From contig CAXXLS010000017.1 in assembly GCA_963677135.2 (NCBI GenBank), forward strand, positions 496,001 through 560,000: a stretch of 64,000 nucleotides of DNA. The letters run 5' to 3'. The position numbers and the translations under genes were made by a program. Of this stretch, positions 40,824 to 49,329 are shown one piece after another. Under the pieces are notes generated by a model. It was not told the origin of the DNA, did no database searches, and worked only from the letters and a program-made list of their open reading frames with translations. The number at the start of each line of letters is the position of its first letter. Within the stretch, counting starts at the first letter, position 1. The DNA comes from Seleniibacterium sp963677135 (GTDB lineage Bacteria > Desulfobacterota > Desulfuromonadia > Desulfuromonadales > Geopsychrobacteraceae).

Positions 40824-42064
40824 GATACGCCCCTTGTCTCGTTCCTGGCCTGGGTCAGGATCTGCATTTTTTCCATGTTCTTGAGCTCAGCAGCCGTATA
40901 GAGTAAGCGGGGCGGAGGAATGACCCCAGCGTCAACGGCCTGGTCGGCCTCATCGACCATGGCGAAAAATTCATTGATTCCGATATCCCGTCCGCCCAGC
41001 CCGCCGATATAGCTGAGCAGGGGAACCGGGCGATGGGACGCCTTATACAGGGCTGCGGCAACCTCGTTGTAAAGAACCCCGCCATGACCGGGAGCCAGGT
41101 TCTGGTCGACAACGATGACCGCTTTTTTGCCCGCCAGAAGCCGGCCCAAAACGACTTCCGGGAAGGGCCTGACCAGCAGGGGGCGAACCAGGCCGATGGC
41201 TTTGCCGGTATCGCGAAGCCTGTCGACGGCCTCTTTCGCCTTGGTGGAAAACGACCCGACCATCAGGAACACCATATCCGCATCGTCCGAATGATAATTT
41301 TCCACCGCATGATAGGTTCTGCCGAACCTGTCGCCAAAGGCCAGGGCGCATTCAGAAAAGACCTCTGCCGCCTTGAGAGCCGCCAGGTGTGACTGGTAAC
41401 GGAAATAGGAATAGGTGGATCCGCCCAGAACTGCGACCGCCTCGCTTAACGGGGCTCCTTTCCTGAACCCGAGATTTTCGGGATCATAGGGGGCCAGGAA
41501 TCTGCGGACCCGCTCCTGCTCTGGAAGCTGGACCGGCTCTCTGGTAAAAGACAGGTAAAACCCGTCAAGATTGACGATCACCGGCAACCGGACCCTGCTG
41601 TCCTCGGCCAGCCGGTAAGCGATCAGCAGGCCATCGACCACCTCCTGGCAGGTGGCGCAATGCAGTTGCAGACAGCCGCTGTCGCGGGCTGCGAAGATGT
41701 CGTTATGGTCGGGCTCAAGAGTTATCGGTGCCGCGAGCCCCCGACTGACATTCACCATAACGAAAGGGGCCCGCCAGCCGGCTACGGTATAGATCATCTC
41801 CATGGCATACAGCAGTCCCTGACTGGAGGTTGCGGTGAAGACCCTGACGCCGGTGACGGCGGCGGCGCCAGCCGCGGCAATCATGGAATGTTCCGAATCC
41901 ATGGTGACCATGCGGCACTCGATTTCTCCGCTGTCGATCCATTTTGACAGAGTCTCGATAATCTCGGTCTGCGGGGTGATGGGGAAGGCGGGCAGGTAGT
42001 CGCAACCTGCCAGCCTTGCCCCCCAGGCCGCCGCGCCGTTTCCGGTTAGCAGAACACGTGTCAT
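40820..42064 (-). CDS. 2-oxoacid:ferredoxin oxidoreductase, alpha subunit (PorA/VorA-like)
   Basis: Alpha subunit of the same complex; it binds the pyrimidine end of ThDP and helps select substrate. The 414-residue protein shows LTGNGAAAWGARLAGCDYLPAFPITPQTEIIETL, the conserved Glu in VTMDSEHSMIAAAGAAAVTG, TATSSQGLLYAMEMIYTVAGWR, LEPDHNDIFAARDSG and the C-terminal VVDQNLAPGHGGVLYNE. The ATG at 42064 overlaps the preceding gene's stop (ATGA), with AGGAG 5 bp upstream; a longer in-frame start at 42154 lies within the preceding gene and adds no family sequence. Confidence 0.92.
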   Translation of the reverse strand: MTRVLLTGNGAAAWGARLAGCDYLPAFPITPQTEIIETLSKWIDSGEIECRMVTMDSEHSMIAAAGAAAVTGVRVFTATSSQGLLYAMEMIYTVAGWRAPFVMVNVSRGLAAPITLEPDHNDIFAARDSGCLQLHCATCQEVVDGLLIAYRLAEDSRVRLPVIVNLDGFYLSFTREPVQLPEQERVRRFLAPYDPENLGFRKGAPLSEAVAVLGGSTYSYFRYQSHLAALKAAEVFSECALAFGDRFGRTYHAVENYHSDDADMVFLMVGSFSTKAKEAVDRLRDTGKAIGLVRPLLVRPFPEVVLGRLLAGKKAVIVVDQNLAPGHGGVLYNEVAAALYKASHRPVPLLSYIGGLGGRDIGINEFFAMVDEADQAVDAGVIPPPRLLYTAAELKNMEKMQILTQARNETRGVS

Positions 42065-42993
42065 GAGGGCGCTCCTGTCTGCTGCTTCCTGAATTCCTGC
42101 TCGGGAAGAGCTGATATTGCGTGATGTGGACATTGATTCAGGCAGACCATGCATCCCTTGCAGTGATCGTAGTCGATGTGAGGAGTGTTGTCGTCTGCGA
42201 CCCTGATGGCACCGTCAGGACAGTAGGTACTGCAGATCCACCAGCAGCGATGACAGAGGCTCCTGTCGATGACGGGCCTCCTGGTTCGCCACAGGCCGGT
42301 ACGGACTTCAACGCTGGTGGCCGCGGCATGAATGGCCGGTGCCGAAACACGCGCCGGAGCAAAAGGCAGGCTGATCCAGGCGGGAGAGGGCGCATCGGTG
42401 AGGGTGACAGGTCCGCCGGGACTGACTTTCAGGTCCCCCGAAAGTTCCTGGTAGGCACGTCTTGCATAGTCGAGATTTCTGTTCAGAATGGTCATGCCGA
42501 AGCCAGACAGCTCGGTGGTCAGCGCCTGTTCCAGATGATCCCAGTTCAGTTCGCTGATCAGTGACGCCGCCCCTGCGGCACAGATAACCCCGACATAACG
42601 GATCTCCGGGTTCCCGGCGCCCTGTCCTTCGGGGGCAAGGGTTATGATCCGGCCCGGAAAATTGAGGCGCTGCTGCCAGGTGGCGGCGGTCTGGGTGGTG
42701 TAGATCAGCATGACGGTCCGCTGAACGGCGCCATGGAGCAGAGCGACGGAGGGGATGGGGATCAGGGTGTCATCGGCGACGATGATCAGATCAGGGTTGG
42801 TGATGATGCCGCGCTCATTGATGGGACGATGGTCGGCACGCACGTAGGCGAAGATGGGAGCGCCGCGTCTTTCGGCACCATACCTGGGAGCATCCTGGGT
42901 TTCGAATCCGGCATAGAACAGCGCCGCCCCGAGAATGCGGCTGGCGGTCTTCATCCCCTGGCCGCCACGACCGTGAAAACGGATGCGATACAT
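42061..42993 (-). CDS. 2-oxoacid:ferredoxin oxidoreductase, gamma-delta fusion (PorG + 2[4Fe-4S] ferredoxin)
   Basis: A 310-residue fusion. Residues 1-180 are the gamma subunit (YRIRFHGRGGQGMKTASRILGAALFYAG, APRYGAERRGAPIFAYVR, ISELNWDHLEQAL). Residues about 235-300 form a ferredoxin-like delta domain with two cluster sites. The second has normal spacing (CKGCMVCLNQCP). The first reads CHRCWWICSTYCP, which is C-x2-C-x3-C-x3-C instead of the usual C-x2-C-x2-C-x3-C. Gamma and delta are often separate genes; here one chain carries the intersubunit electron path. GAGGAGG precedes the ATG. It heads the gamma-delta, alpha, beta run and follows the amino-acid dehydrogenase gene by 51 bp. Confidence 0.88.
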   Translation of the reverse strand: MYRIRFHGRGGQGMKTASRILGAALFYAGFETQDAPRYGAERRGAPIFAYVRADHRPINERGIITNPDLIIVADDTLIPIPSVALLHGAVQRTVMLIYTTQTAATWQQRLNFPGRIITLAPEGQGAGNPEIRYVGVICAAGAASLISELNWDHLEQALTTELSGFGMTILNRNLDYARRAYQELSGDLKVSPGGPVTLTDAPSPAWISLPFAPARVSAPAIHAAATSVEVRTGLWRTRRPVIDRSLCHRCWWICSTYCPDGAIRVADDNTPHIDYDHCKGCMVCLNQCPHHAISALPEQEFRKQQTGAPS

Positions 42994-43044
42994 AATAGGT
43001 TCCTCCTCTCGGTAAAGCTGGCAGAGAAGGCCGGCTGCTGATTC

Positions 43045-44157
43045 CTAGAAAATGGCCCAGCGCTTGAAACCAGCCGCCCTTTTGATCCTGTGCAGAGCCA
43101 GGCGTGTGGCGGCTTCCCTGGGGAGCAGCCGGTCTTCCGCTGCCGCCTCCAGGACTAAACGGGTGTTGCGTGTCACTTTTTCTTCGATCACGGTAAGGGC
43201 TTCGTGTTCCGTCCCTCCCTGGTATTCGACCGCCGCGCAGATGACGCCCCCGGCATTGGCAATAAAATCAGGAATACAGAGGATATTGCGCTCATGAAGA
43301 CGTTTTTCGGCGGCCGGGGTGATAGGGATATTGGCCCCCTGAATAACCAGGCGGGTGTGGAGGCGGTCGACATTGCCGCTGTCGATGACATCAGGGCGTG
43401 CTGCAGGTATCCAGATATCGCATTCGATGTCGATGATGTTTTCCCGGTCCGCCTTGCGGCCGGCGTCGCAGTCTGCGACACTGCCTCCCCGTTCCTTGAT
43501 CTGAATAAGGTCAGGGATGCTGAGTCCTTCAGAGTTGTAGATTGAGCCCAGGGAATCGCTGGCGCCGATGAGGATGGCCCCCTGCTCGGCAAGATAGCGT
43601 GCGGCATGCCTGCCGACAGCGCCAAACCCCTGGATGACGACCCTGGCACCTGATAACTGCAGGCCGCAATAATGGCAGGCGATCTCGGCAGCGTGGTAAA
43701 CCCCAAATCCTGTGGCGCCGATTTCATCAAGAGGGATGCCGCCGATCTCTCTCGGCAGACCGACGACGCGCCCGATCTCATCCTTGATCCAAGCCATGCA
43801 TTCTTCATCGGTGCCCATGTCCGGTCCCGGAATATATTCATGCAGATCCCGCAAGGCGCCGGCCATTGTCCGGATCACCTTTTCTTTCTGGTCCCTGGGA
43901 ATTTTAGGATTTCCGTAGATCACAGCTTTGCCGCCGCCATGAGATAGTCCGGCGGCCGCATTTTTCAGGGTCATCGCTCTGGCCAGGCGAAAGCATTCAT
44001 CGGTGCTGACATCGGACGCCATGCGAATTCCGCCGATAGCCGGGCCCGCGGCCACGTTATCGATGACCAGTACCGCTTTCAGGGGGATGGTGGGTTGGTA
44101 GATATGGACGATTTTGGCAGGGCCGTACTCATCGTAGAATTTGAAGATATCTTCCAT
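43045..44157 (-). CDS. Glu/Leu/Phe/Val dehydrogenase family protein
   Basis: NAD(P)-dependent amino-acid dehydrogenase that makes or uses a 2-oxoacid and ammonia. The 370-residue protein has the N-terminal AGPAIGGIRMASD, the catalytic-Lys block LSHGGGKAVIYG (closer to leucine/valine enzymes), YIPGPDMGTDEECMAWI (closer to glutamate enzymes), GATGFGVYHAAE, the Rossmann motif VVIQGFGAVGRHAARYL and CIPDFIANAGGVICA. The mixed features leave the substrate open. AGGAGG lies before the ATG. It is 51 bp upstream of the ferredoxin oxidoreductase genes on the same strand. A joint route amino acid to 2-oxoacid to acyl-CoA plus reduced ferredoxin is a reasonable inference. Confidence 0.9.
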   Translation of the reverse strand: MEDIFKFYDEYGPAKIVHIYQPTIPLKAVLVIDNVAAGPAIGGIRMASDVSTDECFRLARAMTLKNAAAGLSHGGGKAVIYGNPKIPRDQKEKVIRTMAGALRDLHEYIPGPDMGTDEECMAWIKDEIGRVVGLPREIGGIPLDEIGATGFGVYHAAEIACHYCGLQLSGARVVIQGFGAVGRHAARYLAEQGAILIGASDSLGSIYNSEGLSIPDLIQIKERGGSVADCDAGRKADRENIIDIECDIWIPAARPDVIDSGNVDRLHTRLVIQGANIPITPAAEKRLHERNILCIPDFIANAGGVICAAVEYQGGTEHEALTVIEEKVTRNTRLVLEAAAEDRLLPREAATRLALHRIKRAAGFKRWAIF

Positions 44158-44463
44158 TGAGGGCCTCCTGTCGGGAATAGGGCAACCGGAGATGGGACAA
44201 CGGAGCTATCTTGAAGCAGTCGTCTATACTGAAAAAATAACAGAAAAAAGGGGACTTTCCAGTGACTGCAGGAAAAGGAGGGCGGGGATACTCCGGCAGG
44301 CAGCCCTGCCGGAGTGAAATAGTTGCTTTTCATCCGGAAACGGTCCGGCGTCAAGGACTACGCCTTCGCGTCATTCCTTGATTTACTTGCCATGGAGAAA
44401 AGTTACACGTTTCCGATCTGGAAGCTTGTGCGTTGCCCTCCCGAGTTTCCGGATGGCAACGCG
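44158..44463. other. 306-bp region between uxuB and the dehydrogenase gene: two hairpins, no gene seen
   Basis: It contains an 11-bp hairpin (ACTCCGGCAGG / CCTGCCGGAGT, about 44290-44315) and a GCGTTGCC/GGCAACGC stem near 44431-44464 at the end of uxuB. Neither is followed by a T-run on the minus strand, so they are weak terminator candidates. The promoter of the dehydrogenase operon must lie near 44160-44260, but I see no clear boxes. Confidence 0.5.
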
Positions 44464-45927
44464 TTAAATCCGGGCGATAGCCGCCCTGACACCCGAGGTG
44501 GATATTTGTTCAAGGGCGGCGGTCACCGCTGCCTTGAATTCAGGATTCCGGGGCAGATCCTGCCCAAAGATATCTTCGAGTTCAAGGATCGCACTGACGT
44601 AGTCTGCAGGGTTGTCTTTATGACCGTCGGCGATCTGGCGCAGGCGATCGGCAAAGGGATCGCTGACGTCGATCGGTTGGCCCGCCTCATCATATCCGGT
44701 GATGTAGCGCAACCAGCCGGCAATGGCCATGGCAATCCGCGGATAAGGCTTGCTGTTGGCAATCCGGTCGCGGACAGTGTTAAGCATCCGCAGCGGAATT
44801 TTCAGCGATCCGTCCATGGCGATCTGCCAGGTTTTATGCCACAGGGTCGGATTGCTGAACCGTTCAATGAGGTTGTCGCAATAGGCCTCGAGATCGACAT
44901 CTTCAGGCATGTGCAGGGTCGGAATCATCTCCTCGGACATCATGGTCCTGATGTACTTCAGGTAAACCGGGTCCCCGATCACCTGGTGGATGTATTCATG
45001 TCCGCCCAGGTAGCCCAGATAGGCCATGGCGGAATGGGACGCGTTCAGCAGGCGCAGCTTCATCTCTTCGAACGGGGCGACGTCCTTGACGAAGGTGACG
45101 CCGTATTTCTCCCACGCCGGCCGGGGGTGGGGCAGGGTGTCGGCAATCACCCACTGACTGAACGGCTCACAGAGGACCGGGGCTTCGTCGCGGCAGCCGA
45201 GTTTTTCGGAAACAGCATCGATATCAGCCTGGGTGGTGGCGGGAACGATGCGGTCGACCATGGTGTCGGGGAATACGACATGGTCGGCAATCCACCGGGC
45301 CAGGTCAGGGTCCCGGAGGTGGGCGAATTCAACGACCACCCGTTTCAGGGACGCGCCGTTGGCTGCCAGATTGTCACAACACAGGGGGGTGAACGGAGCC
45401 GTACCGGCGCGGCGGATGCGGGCCAGAGCTTCGACCAGGAATCCGTGAATGGTCACCGGCTCCCCGGGGTTGTTCAGGTCGTGCACGATGTCAGGATGAT
45501 CAGCCAGCAACGCACCGCTGGCCGGATCGCGCAGATAACCTTTTTCGGTGATGGTGGCGGAAACGATCCTGGTTTCAGGACGCGTCAGACAATCAAGGAC
45601 TTGCGCTGGGGACTCGGGAGCGACCAGGATATTCTGGATACTGCCGATGATCCTGAGCTTTTCTCCCTCGCCGCTGCGTTCAACCAGGGTATACAGGCAG
45701 TTTTGCGGGGCCATGCGGTCTCGTACTCCGGAGCTGCGCAGACTGACCCCGGTGATTCGCCAGTCGCCCCCTTCGTGAGCGAGGACGTCATCGGTATAGA
45801 CGGCCATGTGGCCGCGGTGAAAAGCGCCGATACCGATGTGAACGATGCCGACCTGATGGTCTTCCGGCTGATAGGTCGGGGTCTGAATCCCGGCAGGCAG
45901 GCTGCCGCACTGTGTTAATCTTTGCAT
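44464..45927 (-). CDS. uxuB: UxuB D-mannonate oxidoreductase (fructuronate reductase), mannitol dehydrogenase family
   Basis: Reduces D-fructuronate to D-mannonate with NADH in hexuronate breakdown. The 487-residue protein shows the N-terminal Rossmann block GIVHIGIGAFHRGHMAVYTDDVL, SATITEKGY, LCCDNLAANGASLKRVVVEFA, FPDTMVDRIVPATT, EPFSQWVIADTLP and the catalytic-region EMKLRLLNASHSAMAYLGYLGGHEYIHQV of polyol-specific long-chain dehydrogenases. GAAGAGGAG precedes the ATG. It follows uxuA by 13 bp in one operon. A long open frame on the opposite strand across this gene is a shadow. Confidence 0.92.
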   Translation of the reverse strand: MQRLTQCGSLPAGIQTPTYQPEDHQVGIVHIGIGAFHRGHMAVYTDDVLAHEGGDWRITGVSLRSSGVRDRMAPQNCLYTLVERSGEGEKLRIIGSIQNILVAPESPAQVLDCLTRPETRIVSATITEKGYLRDPASGALLADHPDIVHDLNNPGEPVTIHGFLVEALARIRRAGTAPFTPLCCDNLAANGASLKRVVVEFAHLRDPDLARWIADHVVFPDTMVDRIVPATTQADIDAVSEKLGCRDEAPVLCEPFSQWVIADTLPHPRPAWEKYGVTFVKDVAPFEEMKLRLLNASHSAMAYLGYLGGHEYIHQVIGDPVYLKYIRTMMSEEMIPTLHMPEDVDLEAYCDNLIERFSNPTLWHKTWQIAMDGSLKIPLRMLNTVRDRIANSKPYPRIAMAIAGWLRYITGYDEAGQPIDVSDPFADRLRQIADGHKDNPADYVSAILELEDIFGQDLPRNPEFKAAVTAALEQISTSGVRAAIARI

Positions 45928-45940
45928 GAAACTCCTCTTC

Positions 45941-47158
45941 TCAGGATTTACCGGTAACAGAAGGATGAGTCAGGGCTTTGATCAATCCGCGTAATTCGGC
46001 CAGTCCCTTGAGCCTGCCGATGGATGGATAGCCCGGCTGGCCACTGCGCTTGAGATCGTCGAGAATATCCATGCCGTGATCGGGACGGATGGGAATTTCT
46101 ACGTCTTTGCGGCCGGCGGCACGGCGTTTCTCTTCCTGGCGAACGATGGATTGTACCAGCGCGACCATGTCGGTGTCACCGGAAAGATGCTCATCTTCAT
46201 GGAATGATGCAGGAACTCCTTGAGTTTCGCGCCTGACATTGCGCAGATGGATAAAATGGACCCGATCGCCGAGCCGATCAATCATGCCGGGAAGATCATT
46301 GTCAGGACGCGCGCCGAGAGATCCGGCACAAAGGGCAATTCCGTTGGCCGGGATGTCAACGGCATCCATGAGGAGCTGGTAGTCGGATTCGGTCGAACAG
46401 ATCCGGGGCAGACCGAGCAATGGAAAGGGTGGATCATCGGGGTGGCAGCAGAGTCTTACCCCGAGCTCTTCGGCACAGGGGGCGACTTCGGCAAGAAAAT
46501 CGATAAAATTCTGACGCAGCTGCTCAGGGCTGATCCGGTTGTATTCGCCCAATAAGCGTCTGACATCATCAATGGTCAGTTTCTCTGCCGCGCCGGGAAG
46601 GCCGCAGGCGACGTTTTCAGTGATTGTCCGGCGCTTGTCGTCATCCATCTGCTCGTAACGCTCTTTGGCTGCGGCCACGACGTCGGCAGGAAACTCTTCA
46701 GCAGCACCGTCACGCTTGAGGATAAAGATATCGAATGCGGCAAAATCGATCAGATCGAAGCGCATGGTCGTCCCGCCGTGAGGCATTCTCCATTTCAGGT
46801 CGGTGCGCGTCCAGTCGAGAACCGGCATGAAATTGTAGCAGACAACGTTAATCCCCTGGGCGGCCAGGTTTTTCAGGCTGGTCTTGTAGTTCTCGACGTG
46901 TTCACGCCAGGGACCCTGCTGCTTTTTGATGTCCTCCGATACCGGCAGGCTCTCCACGACCTCCCAGGCAATGCCGGAGGGCGTGCCGTCGCTTTTGGTC
47001 GCGATCTCCTGCTGGCGTTTGGCTATCTCTTCTCTGCTCCAGACCACGCCAGGCGGGATGTGGTGCAGGGCGGATACCACCCCTTCGACGCCTGCCTGCA
47101 GGATATCGTCGATAGATGTTCTGTCAGCTGGTCCAAACCATCTCCATGTTTGTCTCAT
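45941..47158 (-). CDS. uxuA: UxuA mannonate dehydratase
   Basis: Dehydrates D-mannonate to 2-keto-3-deoxy-D-gluconate. The 405-residue protein begins MRQTWRWFGPADRTSIDDILQAG and has the family blocks VEGVVSALHHIPPGVVWS, CYNFMPVLDWTRTDL, GVRLCCHPDDPPFPLLGLPRI, LCAGSLGARPDND, VHFIHLRNVRRE and IPIRPDHGMDILDDL, whose His, Cys and Asp residues form the metal site. AGAGG lies 8 bp before the ATG. It is the first gene of uxuA-uxuB, divergent from the GntR-type regulator gene with 289 bp between the starts. The isomerase uxaC and the KDG kinase and aldolase are not in the window. Confidence 0.94.
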   Translation of the reverse strand: MRQTWRWFGPADRTSIDDILQAGVEGVVSALHHIPPGVVWSREEIAKRQQEIATKSDGTPSGIAWEVVESLPVSEDIKKQQGPWREHVENYKTSLKNLAAQGINVVCYNFMPVLDWTRTDLKWRMPHGGTTMRFDLIDFAAFDIFILKRDGAAEEFPADVVAAAKERYEQMDDDKRRTITENVACGLPGAAEKLTIDDVRRLLGEYNRISPEQLRQNFIDFLAEVAPCAEELGVRLCCHPDDPPFPLLGLPRICSTESDYQLLMDAVDIPANGIALCAGSLGARPDNDLPGMIDRLGDRVHFIHLRNVRRETQGVPASFHEDEHLSGDTDMVALVQSIVRQEEKRRAAGRKDVEIPIRPDHGMDILDDLKRSGQPGYPSIGRLKGLAELRGLIKALTHPSVTGKS

Positions 47159-47399
47159 AGGTCAACCTCTTTAGGTGATTTGTTAACAGTGTTTGTCAGT
47201 AGAAACCGTAGGGAATTCAGTGTTTATCATGATTTTTTCTGTCCGGGTCCAGGGTATTCGATCTTTGTGATGACTTCGGTCAGAATTGCTTAAACCTGTT
47301 TGTAACATACATGAAAACAGATAATTAGGTTGTTTTTTCTCGAAGGAGCTTTAATATCCGGAAACTGTCTGGTGCGGTTCCAGATATTGAGATTATCTG

Positions 47400-47428
47400 T
47401 TGACTAGTATGGTAGTATGTTATATAAC
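47400..47428 (+). promoter_or_regulatory. promoter of the GntR-type regulator gene with an 8-bp direct repeat
   Basis: TTGACT (47400-47405), 17-bp spacer, TATAAC (47423-47428), starting a leader of only about 13 nt before the GTG. Within the spacer, TAGTATGG and TAGTATGT (47405-47420) are adjacent direct repeats, a candidate autoregulatory site. Confidence 0.6.
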
Positions 47429-47447
47429 CCCATCAGGAGAAGGTCAA

Positions 47448-48149
47448 GTGATAAAGAATTTATACCATAGTTCTTTTTTGCGGCAGGGTAAGGCCGTCGG
47501 TCCCCAGGTTTACAAGCTGCTGCGGGATAAAATCATCCAGGGCGAGCTTGAGCCGGGTGAACGGATTTCCGAAGCCGAGATTTCCAGGGTCCTTGACGTC
47601 AGCAGGCAGCCGGTGCGCGAAGCCTTTATCACGCTGCGTAATGACGGGCTGGTCGAGGTCCGGCCGCAGCGTGGGACCTTCGTGACGAAAATCCATGTGG
47701 ATGCCGTCAGTGACGCCCGGTTTATTCGGGAAGCGATCGAAGTGGAAATCGTTCGTTTGCTGGCCAGAACCTGCGAACCCGAGCAGCTGAAACGCTTGCG
47801 GGACATTATCGACCAGCAGAGACAGGCCAGCACCGTTGATATTGAAAAATTCTTTTATCTCGATGAGAGCTTCCATCGTCTGCTCGCCGATTTTGCCGGA
47901 AAGGGGACGGTCTGGACGGTCGTCGGGCAGTTGAAAGCCCATTTCGACCGGGTGCGCTATCTCAGCTCAAGTCATAAACCCCTCGATCGGGTGATCGATC
48001 ATCATGCCGCCATTGTCGACGCTTTGGCTGAACATAATCAACAGAAAGCAGAGCAGGTTGTTCGTGATCATATGAAGGAGGTTCTTATCGATCTTCCCAA
48101 GATGATGGCACAGCAGCCTGAAATTTTTGCAGAACAGGGTACCGATTGA
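47448..48149 (+). CDS. GntR family (FadR/FCD subfamily) transcriptional regulator
   Basis: A 233-residue DNA-binding regulator. Residues about 15-80 are the GntR winged helix (VYKLLRDKIIQGELEPGERISEAEISRVLDVSRQPVREAFITL, VEVRPQRGTFVTKI). The rest is an all-helical FCD ligand domain with the usual metal-site residues (FIREAIEVEIVRLLA, DESFHRLLADFAG, HHAAIVDALAEHN). FCD domains often bind organic or sugar acids. The GTG at 47448 is chosen because AGGAGAAGG precedes it; the longer frame to 47400 would start inside the promoter. Placed between uxuAB and the TRAP genes, it probably controls both, like UxuR/ExuR, and responds to a hexuronate-pathway intermediate. Confidence 0.9.
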   Translation: MIKNLYHSSFLRQGKAVGPQVYKLLRDKIIQGELEPGERISEAEISRVLDVSRQPVREAFITLRNDGLVEVRPQRGTFVTKIHVDAVSDARFIREAIEVEIVRLLARTCEPEQLKRLRDIIDQQRQASTVDIEKFFYLDESFHRLLADFAGKGTVWTVVGQLKAHFDRVRYLSSSHKPLDRVIDHHAAIVDALAEHNQQKAEQVVRDHMKEVLIDLPKMMAQQPEIFAEQGTD

Positions 48150-48224
48150 ACCAGTAGGAAATGAAGCAGGCTCAAAGGCGAGGCTGCTTCCACTTCAAAC
48201 CGTGTAACGCATTAGGGAGGTCGT

Positions 48225-49202
48225 ATGACAAAGCTCAATCGTTTTGGAAAAGTTCTACTCACAGTCGCTCTCGTGGCTTGTATGACCCTGCCGGCGGCAG
48301 CGGCCGACATGACCCTCAAGCTGGGTCACCTGGCCAACGAAGACAACATCTGGCACAAGGCCGCCGTCAAATTCGGTGAAGAACTCGAAGCTCTGACCAA
48401 CGGCCGCATTAAGGTCCAGGTCTTCCCCAATGAATCCCTCGGCAAGGAAATGGATCTGATCAATGGTATGCAGCTTGGTACCGCCGATATGACCATTACC
48501 GGTGAAAGTCTTCAGAACTGGGCCCCCATGGCCGCATTGCTGGCCGTTCCCTATGCTTACAAGTCTCTCGAGCATATGGATGAAGTCGCCGGCGGCGAAA
48601 TTGGTGAGCAGATCAAGGCACAGATCATCGAAAAGGCCCGGATCCGTCCGATTGCCTATTTCGCTCGTGGTCCGCGCAACCTGACTTCCAACCGTCCGAT
48701 CAAGACCCCGGCTGATCTGGACGGGCTGAAAATGCGCGTGCCGAACGTTCCTCTGTTCGTCGATGTCTGGAAAGCGCTCGGCGCCAAGCCGACTCCGATG
48801 GCTTTCTCCGAGGTTTTTACTTCTCTTCAAAACGGCACCATCGGTGCTCAGGAGAACCCTCTCGCTCTCATCAAGTCAGCGAGCTTCTTTGAAGTTCAGA
48901 AATACGTCAATAAAACCGAGCACGTTCGTTCCTGGATTTACCTGACCCTGTCCGAACTGACCTGGAATAAACTCTCCGACGCGGACAAGAAGAACGTCAT
49001 GGAAGCGGCCAAGCGCGCCCAGCAGTACGAGCGCGAGCTGTTCCTGGCAGACGAGCAGAAACTGGTCGGTGAGCTTGAAGCCAAGGGGATGACGTTTGTT
49101 GATGTCGACGGCGCCGCTTTTGCCGCCAAAGCCAAGGATGCGGTTCTGGCGAACGTCAAGCCGGAAATCCGTCCCATCGTCGAGAAGCTTTTCAGTGAAT
49201 AA
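48225..49202 (+). CDS. TRAP transporter substrate-binding protein, DctP family
   Basis: Periplasmic receptor that delivers an organic or sugar acid to the DctQM membrane complex. The 325-residue protein has a signal peptide (residues 1-26, ending LPAAAADMT). The DctP pattern follows: LKLGHLANEDNIWHKAAVKFGEELEALTNGRIKVQVFPN, GTADMTITGESL, the substrate-carboxylate Arg in GPRNLTSNRPI, LKMRVPNVPLFVDVWKALGAKPTPMAFSEVFTSLQNGTIGAQENPL, and the C-terminal helix. GGGAGGTCGT precedes the ATG. It is 75 bp after the regulator and is followed by a strong hairpin. The neighbouring uxu and dehydrogenase genes suggest a hexuronate or hexonate as ligand. Confidence 0.92.
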   Translation: MTKLNRFGKVLLTVALVACMTLPAAAADMTLKLGHLANEDNIWHKAAVKFGEELEALTNGRIKVQVFPNESLGKEMDLINGMQLGTADMTITGESLQNWAPMAALLAVPYAYKSLEHMDEVAGGEIGEQIKAQIIEKARIRPIAYFARGPRNLTSNRPIKTPADLDGLKMRVPNVPLFVDVWKALGAKPTPMAFSEVFTSLQNGTIGAQENPLALIKSASFFEVQKYVNKTEHVRSWIYLTLSELTWNKLSDADKKNVMEAAKRAQQYERELFLADEQKLVGELEAKGMTFVDVDGAAFAAKAKDAVLANVKPEIRPIVEKLFSE

Positions 49203-49207
49203 ATAAG

Positions 49208-49250
49208 TGTACGGGCCGGTTGCCAGCTTGGCTGGGGACCGGCCCGTACA
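49208..49250 (+). other. strong stem-loop between dctP- and dctQ-type genes (mRNA stabiliser/attenuator)
   Basis: Perfect 13-bp stem TGTACGGGCCGGT / ACCGGCCCGTACA with a 17-nt loop, starting 5 nt after the dctP-type stop. There is no T-run, so it likely protects the upstream mRNA or limits read-through, keeping the binding protein more abundant than the permease. Confidence 0.75.
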
Positions 49251-49329
49251 GGTGCCTGTAACTACGAAAAATTCTGGTATCCTCTGTTTTAGTGATTCTG
49301 TTTGCTGCGTTTAAACGGCGAGGTTTATT

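Noticed and set aside
44323..45918. A 531-codon plus-strand reading frame
   Set aside because: It is antisense to uxuB, has no ribosome site or recognisable domain, and GC-rich DNA often gives long antisense frames. A similar 322-codon frame over the YyaL-type gene was rejected for the same reason.
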